Below the pieces are notes generated by a model, which was not told the DNA's origin, did no database searches, and saw only the letters and a program-made list of their open reading frames with translations. The translations under genes were made by a program, and so were the position numbers. From contig NZ_CP109479.1 of NCBI RefSeq assembly GCF_036227485.1, forward strand, positions 3,224,001 through 3,288,000: a DNA stretch of 64,000 nucleotides, in the 5' to 3' direction. Below, in pieces: positions 60,336 through 64,000 of the stretch; positions within the stretch are counted from its first letter, which is position 1, and each line of letters starts with the position of its first letter. Source of the stretch: Streptomyces sp. NBC_01451. GTDB lineage: Bacteria > Actinomycetota > Actinomycetes > Streptomycetales > Streptomycetaceae.

Positions 60336-62036
60336 TCAGCGCGCCGCCACCAGCGCCACCACCCACACCCCCGCCAGTACCGCGGCCAGCGGCCAGAGCG
60401 GCCGTCCCCGTTGCGCCGCGCGGCTCTCGCCGGTCGGCCGCAGCTCGGCGTCGAGGCGCATGGCGGTCAGTTCGGCGGCCAGGGCGTCGTACGGGTGGGT
60501 CAACCCCAGGCGCCGCTGGAGCCGGCCCCAGCGGGGCGCGGAGACCGACCAGACACCGTCCTGCCAGTCGATCTTCAGCTCCAGTGAGCGGCGTCGTACG
60601 AAGCGGAGGTCGTCCCAGGGCACGTGCTGGGGTCCTCGCAGCCCGTTGATCCAGAGACCGGACCGGTCGGCGGTGACGCGCCAGGCGAGCTTCATGACGA
60701 CGACGACCGCGAAGCCCAGCCCGAGCAGGGGGAGGCCCACCAGCTCCCACGTCGGGAGGTCGGGCTCGTAGATCCAGTCCAAGGCCAGCCACAGGCCCCA
60801 CAATCCGGGCAACACGGTGGCCAGCCAGTCCAGCCACCCCGCCCGCCATTGCCGCACCTTGCCGGCCATCGCCCGCCGCTCGGCCAGCTCCCGCCCCTGA
60901 AGCTCCAGTTGGAGACTGTCGGCGGCGTGTTCGCGGTGCCGGGCGACGCGCCTGCGACTCGCGTCCGGCGACAGCGGCCGGACCGGCCCCGCCGACCACT
61001 CCGTCAGCGGCGGCTGCGCGGGATCCTCGTCGGCGCTGACGACGAGCACCTCGGCGCCGTCGAAGGGGGCGCCGTAGAGAACGGCTTCCCGGAGCGGCCC
61101 GAGGGTGTCGTCGTCGAGACCGAGAAGCACCCGCCGAAGCTCGTCGTCGACGTCCCCACCGGCCTCACCCTCCCCGCTCGCGCCCCCATCGCCTTCGTCG
61201 TCACCCTCGTCATCGACGTCATCGACGTCGTCATCGTCGTCGAAGGAGGTGAGGTCGACGGTGAACAGGGGCCGCTCGGCGTCGAGATCGTCGGCGGCGT
61301 ACACCTCCGTACCGCCCTGCGCGTCGTCACGTACGAGGACGCGCAGTACCGGCACCGGGGCTCCGCGCAGCGCGCCCGCCCGCTGCCGGCCGAGCCATGC
61401 CGAGGTCAGCGCGGTCGCTGCCAGGCCGGCCAGGAAGACGGTGAAGACCCAGGCGCCCTCCTGGTCCTGGGCCGATCCCCAGAGACCGGCGGTGCTACCG
61501 GTCAGCAGGCCGAGCGCGAGCACGACGAACCCCAGCACGAACAGCAGCCGCCCACGCCGTACGGGGACCTCGGCGCCCGGTACGAGCGCGGCGACGCCCC
61601 CGGCGGCCTCGACGGCCCGCTCCAGTTGCTCACCGCGCGCCCGCAGCCGTACGGCCACGACAGCCCAGGAGCCCAGCACGACCACCACTCCGAAGCCGGT
61701 CAGCGCCCATGACTTCGCGGAGGCCTCCGCGGCGAGGGCGAGGAGCAGCAGCGGCGCGCCGACCCACACGAGCTCGGGCCGGGCGAGCACCCACAGCACG
61801 TACACCGCGAACCCGGCCGCCACGAAGGGCCACAGGCCGCCGGCCATGGCCACCAGGGCGCCCACGCACAGCACCAGGGTGGCGAGCCCGGCCGCGACCG
61901 AGCGGCGCACCCGGAGGAAGGTCCAGCGTGGCGGCAGCGCGGCCGACCAGCCCGCCGCGCGAGCGGTGGTCCAGTCCTGGCAGCCGTCGGGTATGGAGGC
62001 GGGGGGCAGCCGCAACGACTCGTCGGGGAGGGCCAC
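60336..62036 (-). CDS. Multi-pass membrane protein with PH-like domain and acidic insert
   Basis: A 566-residue membrane protein. It has about six hydrophobic helices in the first half (residues about 38-60, 60-80, 85-105, 140-160, 175-195) and two around 430-475. Near the C-terminus is a PH-like W-x-x-D-L-R-F-V-R-R-R-S-L-E segment. A central loop (about 235-275) is extremely acidic (D-D-D-D-D-V-D-D-V-D-D-E-G-D-D-E). The start is GTG 62036, 5 bp after the stop of the next membrane protein gene, so they are coupled. Function unknown; bacterial PH-like membrane proteins often bind partners. Confidence 0.75.
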   Translation of the reverse strand: MALPDESLRLPPASIPDGCQDWTTARAAGWSAALPPRWTFLRVRRSVAAGLATLVLCVGALVAMAGGLWPFVAAGFAVYVLWVLARPELVWVGAPLLLLALAAEASAKSWALTGFGVVVVLGSWAVVAVRLRARGEQLERAVEAAGGVAALVPGAEVPVRRGRLLFVLGFVVLALGLLTGSTAGLWGSAQDQEGAWVFTVFLAGLAATALTSAWLGRQRAGALRGAPVPVLRVLVRDDAQGGTEVYAADDLDAERPLFTVDLTSFDDDDDVDDVDDEGDDEGDGGASGEGEAGGDVDDELRRVLLGLDDDTLGPLREAVLYGAPFDGAEVLVVSADEDPAQPPLTEWSAGPVRPLSPDASRRRVARHREHAADSLQLELQGRELAERRAMAGKVRQWRAGWLDWLATVLPGLWGLWLALDWIYEPDLPTWELVGLPLLGLGFAVVVVMKLAWRVTADRSGLWINGLRGPQHVPWDDLRFVRRRSLELKIDWQDGVWSVSAPRWGRLQRRLGLTHPYDALAAELTAMRLDAELRPTGESRAAQRGRPLWPLAAVLAGVWVVALVAAR

Positions 62037-62041
62037 GCGGA

Positions 62042-62689
62042 TCAGCCGACCGCGAGCAGAATCGCCAGCAGAACCGCGCCGGCGGCGGCGGGCGCCATGA
62101 TCTCGTACGCCCATTTGACGGTCACCTCGCCCTGTGAGGTGGCCGCCTTCTCGCGGGCCTCCCACAGCTGGCCCAGGTCGTCCATGATCTGGTCGTTCTG
62201 GGCGCGGGTCGGTCCGGGCGGCACCAGGGGCATCCGGCCGCCGGGGCGGCCGGCCTCGCGCGCCTCGCGCATCTTGGCCCGGTTGGCCCGCTTGCGGGCA
62301 CGCAGCGAGACGGGGACGGCCCAGAGCTGGTACTTGGTACCGGACTCGACGACGACCTCGTTCGAGAAGCTCGACCGGAACCCGGCGACCGTCCCCCAGG
62401 GCAGCTCGACGACCCGGAACGGGTTGCGCACGCGCAGCCGGTGGTCGTTGGCCAGCACGGCGGGCCGCAGCGTGAAGGCGATCACCAGCGGTACGGCGAA
62501 GAGCAGCGTGGCGAGCGCCAGCCACGGGGTCCGCCCGTGGCCGACGAACAGCGCGTCGCCGCCGAGCCAGCCAGCGAGCCCGAGCAGCAGCACTCCGGCC
62601 ACGAGGGCGGAGGGTGACCGGTAGACCCGGTCGGGAGACACGGGTTGCGCTGGGCCCTGCTCGGGCGACGGGTGGTCCGGGGTCGTCAT
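62042..62689 (-). CDS. PH-domain membrane protein
   Basis: A 215-residue protein with two N-terminal transmembrane helices (about residues 28-45 and 55-75), a PH-like domain (about 85-135; L-R-V-R-N-P-F-R-V-V-E-L-P-W-G-T-V) and one C-terminal helix (about 195-213). The start is ATG 62689. It is the first gene of a two-gene operon with the multi-pass protein at 60336-62036, encoded 5 bp downstream. Function unknown; such pairs are common in actinomycetes. Confidence 0.85.
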   Translation of the reverse strand: MTTPDHPSPEQGPAQPVSPDRVYRSPSALVAGVLLLGLAGWLGGDALFVGHGRTPWLALATLLFAVPLVIAFTLRPAVLANDHRLRVRNPFRVVELPWGTVAGFRSSFSNEVVVESGTKYQLWAVPVSLRARKRANRAKMREAREAGRPGGRMPLVPPGPTRAQNDQIMDDLGQLWEAREKAATSQGEVTVKWAYEIMAPAAAGAVLLAILLAVG

Positions 62690-62836
62690 GCCCCCGATTC
62701 TGCCCGACGCCCCGGACACCCCTCGCCGCCGGTGCCGCCCGGGCCGCGTTTCCCGCTCCGCCACCCGTTCACCGCATATGTCCACCCCGGGCCCGGGGTC
62801 GGCCCGCTCCACCTGTTTCCCGGGGCTGTACAGCCG

Positions 62837-62848
62837 CTACGCGCGTAG
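62837..62848. promoter_or_regulatory. Palindrome CTACGCGCGTAG, upstream of deoC
   Basis: Identical to the 12-bp palindrome at 57334-57345 before punA. It lies 13 bp before the GTG and overlaps TAGATAT, a possible -10 element of a leaderless promoter. Confidence 0.7.
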
Positions 62849-62861
62849 ATATGCTCGGCTT

Positions 62862-63827
62862 GTGACCATGCCCACCACTGCATCAACCGCACTCCCGCTC
62901 AAGGACGTGACCGCGTCCGACAGCACGCTGCGCCGCTACCTTCACGGGCTGCCCGGCGTCGACGCGGTCGGCCTGGAGGCGCGAGCCGCCTCCCTCGGCA
63001 CACGTTCCATCAAGACGACCGCGAAGGCGTACGCCATCGACCTGGCCATCTCGATGGTCGACCTGACGACTCTGGAAGGCGCGGACACCGCCGGCAAGGT
63101 CCGGTCGCTCGGCGCCAAGGCCGTCCGCCCCGACCCGACCGACCGCACGGCCCCCGCCACGGCCGCGGTCTGCGTCTACCCCGACATGGTGGCCGTCGCG
63201 AAGGAGGCCGTCGCCGGGTCCACCGTCAAGGTCGCCTCCGTCGCCACCGCCTTCCCCGCGGGCCGCGCCGCGATCGGCGTCAAGCTGGCCGACGTGCGTG
63301 ACGCCGTCGCCGCCGGTGCCGACGAGATCGACATGGTCATCGACCGGGGCGCGTTCCTCGCGGGCAACTACCTGAAGGTGTACGAGGAGATCGTCGCCGT
63401 GAAGGAGGCCTGCGGGGCGTCCGCCCGGCTCAAGGTCATCTTCGAGACCGGCGAGCTGTCGACGTACGACAACATCCGGCGCGCGAGCTGGCTCGGCATG
63501 ATCGCCGGGGCCGACTTCATCAAGACGTCCACCGGCAAGGTCGCCGTCAACGCGACGCCCGCGAACACCCTCCTCATGCTGGAGGCCGTACGCGACTTCC
63601 GCGCGCAGACCGGCGTCCAGGTGGGCGTGAAGCCGGCCGGTGGCATCCGTACCACCAAGGACGCGGTGAAGTTCCTGGTCGTGGTCAACGAGACCGTGGG
63701 CGAGGACTGGCTCGACAACCACTGGTTCCGCTTCGGCGCCTCCTCGCTGCTGAACGACCTGCTGATGCAGCGCCAGAAGCTGGCCACCGGCCGCTACTCC
63801 GGCCCCGACTACGTGACGGTGGACTGA
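62862..63827 (+). CDS. deoC: Deoxyribose-phosphate aldolase
   Basis: Splits 2-deoxyribose-5-phosphate into glyceraldehyde-3-phosphate and acetaldehyde. The 321-residue protein is a TIM barrel with the Schiff-base Lys in D-F-I-K-T-S-T-G near residue 221, the second Lys in G-V-K-P-A-G-G-I-R near 255, and A-V-C-V-Y-P near 105. It is longer than the short bacterial DeoC by an N-terminal extension, as usual in actinomycetes. The start may be GTG 62862 or ATG 62868; there is no ribosome binding site, but TAGATAT at about 62846-62852 could give a leaderless message. The acetaldehyde produced could feed the adjacent aldehyde dehydrogenase, encoded 5 bp downstream. Confidence 0.92.
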   Translation: MTMPTTASTALPLKDVTASDSTLRRYLHGLPGVDAVGLEARAASLGTRSIKTTAKAYAIDLAISMVDLTTLEGADTAGKVRSLGAKAVRPDPTDRTAPATAAVCVYPDMVAVAKEAVAGSTVKVASVATAFPAGRAAIGVKLADVRDAVAAGADEIDMVIDRGAFLAGNYLKVYEEIVAVKEACGASARLKVIFETGELSTYDNIRRASWLGMIAGADFIKTSTGKVAVNATPANTLLMLEAVRDFRAQTGVQVGVKPAGGIRTTKDAVKFLVVVNETVGEDWLDNHWFRFGASSLLNDLLMQRQKLATGRYSGPDYVTVD

Positions 63828-63832
63828 TCACC

Positions 63833-64000
63833 ATGACCATCGAGAAGCGGTCATCCGCATTCGAGTACGCACCGGCGCCCGAGTCCCGCGCCGTCGTCGA
63901 CATCGCTCCCTCCTACGGCCTGTTCATCGACGGCGAGTTCGCCGAGGCCGCCGAGGGCCGGGTCTTCAAGACCGTCTCCCCCTCCACCGAGGAGGTCCTC
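63833..64000 (+). CDS. Aldehyde dehydrogenase, 5' part (runs past window end)
   Basis: The first 56 residues of a likely NAD-dependent aldehyde dehydrogenase: F-I-D-G-E-F near residue 36 and T-V-S-P-S-T-E-E-V-L (usual N-P-x-T-G-E type strand) are typical of the N-terminal domain. The active-site part lies beyond the window. ATG 63833 is 5 bp after the deoC stop, so they form an operon; acetaldehyde from deoxyribose breakdown would be its plausible substrate. Confidence 0.78.
   Translation, partial: MTIEKRSSAFEYAPAPESRAVVDIAPSYGLFIDGEFAEAAEGRVFKTVSPSTEEVL

Noticed and set aside
1..64000. tRNA, rRNA or biosynthetic gene cluster
   Set aside because: No cloverleaf or ribosomal sequence was noticed, and no polyketide, peptide-synthetase or terpene core gene is present.

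Overview
The window is chromosomal DNA from a Streptomyces or a very close actinomycete. Coding DNA is very G+C-rich with G or C in most third positions, GTG starts are common, genes overlap as GTGA or ATGA, and several marker genes are streptomycete: a class III adenylate cyclase, an acyl-CoA carboxylase set with a tiny epsilon subunit, an LAxTG sortase substrate and a DmdR/IdeR-type iron box. From memory, the order of genes from about 36.8 to 64 kb resembles the conserved S. coelicolor block from the L,D-transpeptidase and hutH through cya, birA, pccB, maf and accA2 to deoC. The species cannot be named from this sequence.

Layout. 0-7.8 kb: an M48 peptidase between two paralogous membrane-anchored repeat proteins, then msrA, a divergent F420-dependent reductase/HxlR pair, a deletion scar of a duplicated monooxygenase/regulator locus, and an AI-2E-type exporter. 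8.2-15.3 kb: a decayed accessory region with a nonsense-mutated IS5 transposase, a frameshifted adenosine deaminase, a lower-G+C LRR-Roco GTPase, an IS relic that encloses an SMI1/KNR4 gene, and an IS3 fragment. 15.4-21.6 kb: secreted or accessory proteins and an iron-regulated siderophore importer (lipoprotein plus two permeases, no ATPase) that ends at an IS boundary. 21.6-28.4 kb: three insertion sequences around an intact luciferase-like monooxygenase / MmyB-type regulator / SnoaL-like cassette, followed by a degenerate phosphopantetheinyl-transferase-like gene. 28.5-36.6 kb: zinc alcohol dehydrogenase with divergent regulator, a large secreted subtilase and a MacB/FtsX-like ABC transporter. 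36.8-64 kb: core genes for cell-wall crosslinking, histidine degradation, cyclic-nucleotide signalling (GGDEF and adenylate cyclase), biotin attachment, acyl-CoA carboxylation, nucleoside salvage and sugar phosphate metabolism.

How genes work together. BirA biotinylates the AccA2-type alpha subunit (Met-Lys-Met near its C-terminus), which pairs with the PccB-type beta subunit and the epsilon peptide to carboxylate short acyl-CoAs, probably propionyl-CoA. Purine nucleoside phosphorylase, a phosphohexomutase/pentomutase-like enzyme, deoxyribose-phosphate aldolase and an aldehyde dehydrogenase form a plausible (deoxy)nucleoside breakdown route. The phosphorylase and aldolase genes share a perfect 12-bp palindrome upstream. 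The monooxygenase/regulator pair and the SnoaL-like gene share a 23-bp near-palindromic site, which suggests a small regulon run by the MmyB-type regulator.

Repeats are abundant: 9-bp tandem repeats at gene 3' ends, a 39-bp tandem array, two families of interspersed elements between genes, and strong hairpin terminators. No tRNA, rRNA or CRISPR array was recognised. All family names are from motif recognition by eye; no database search was run.
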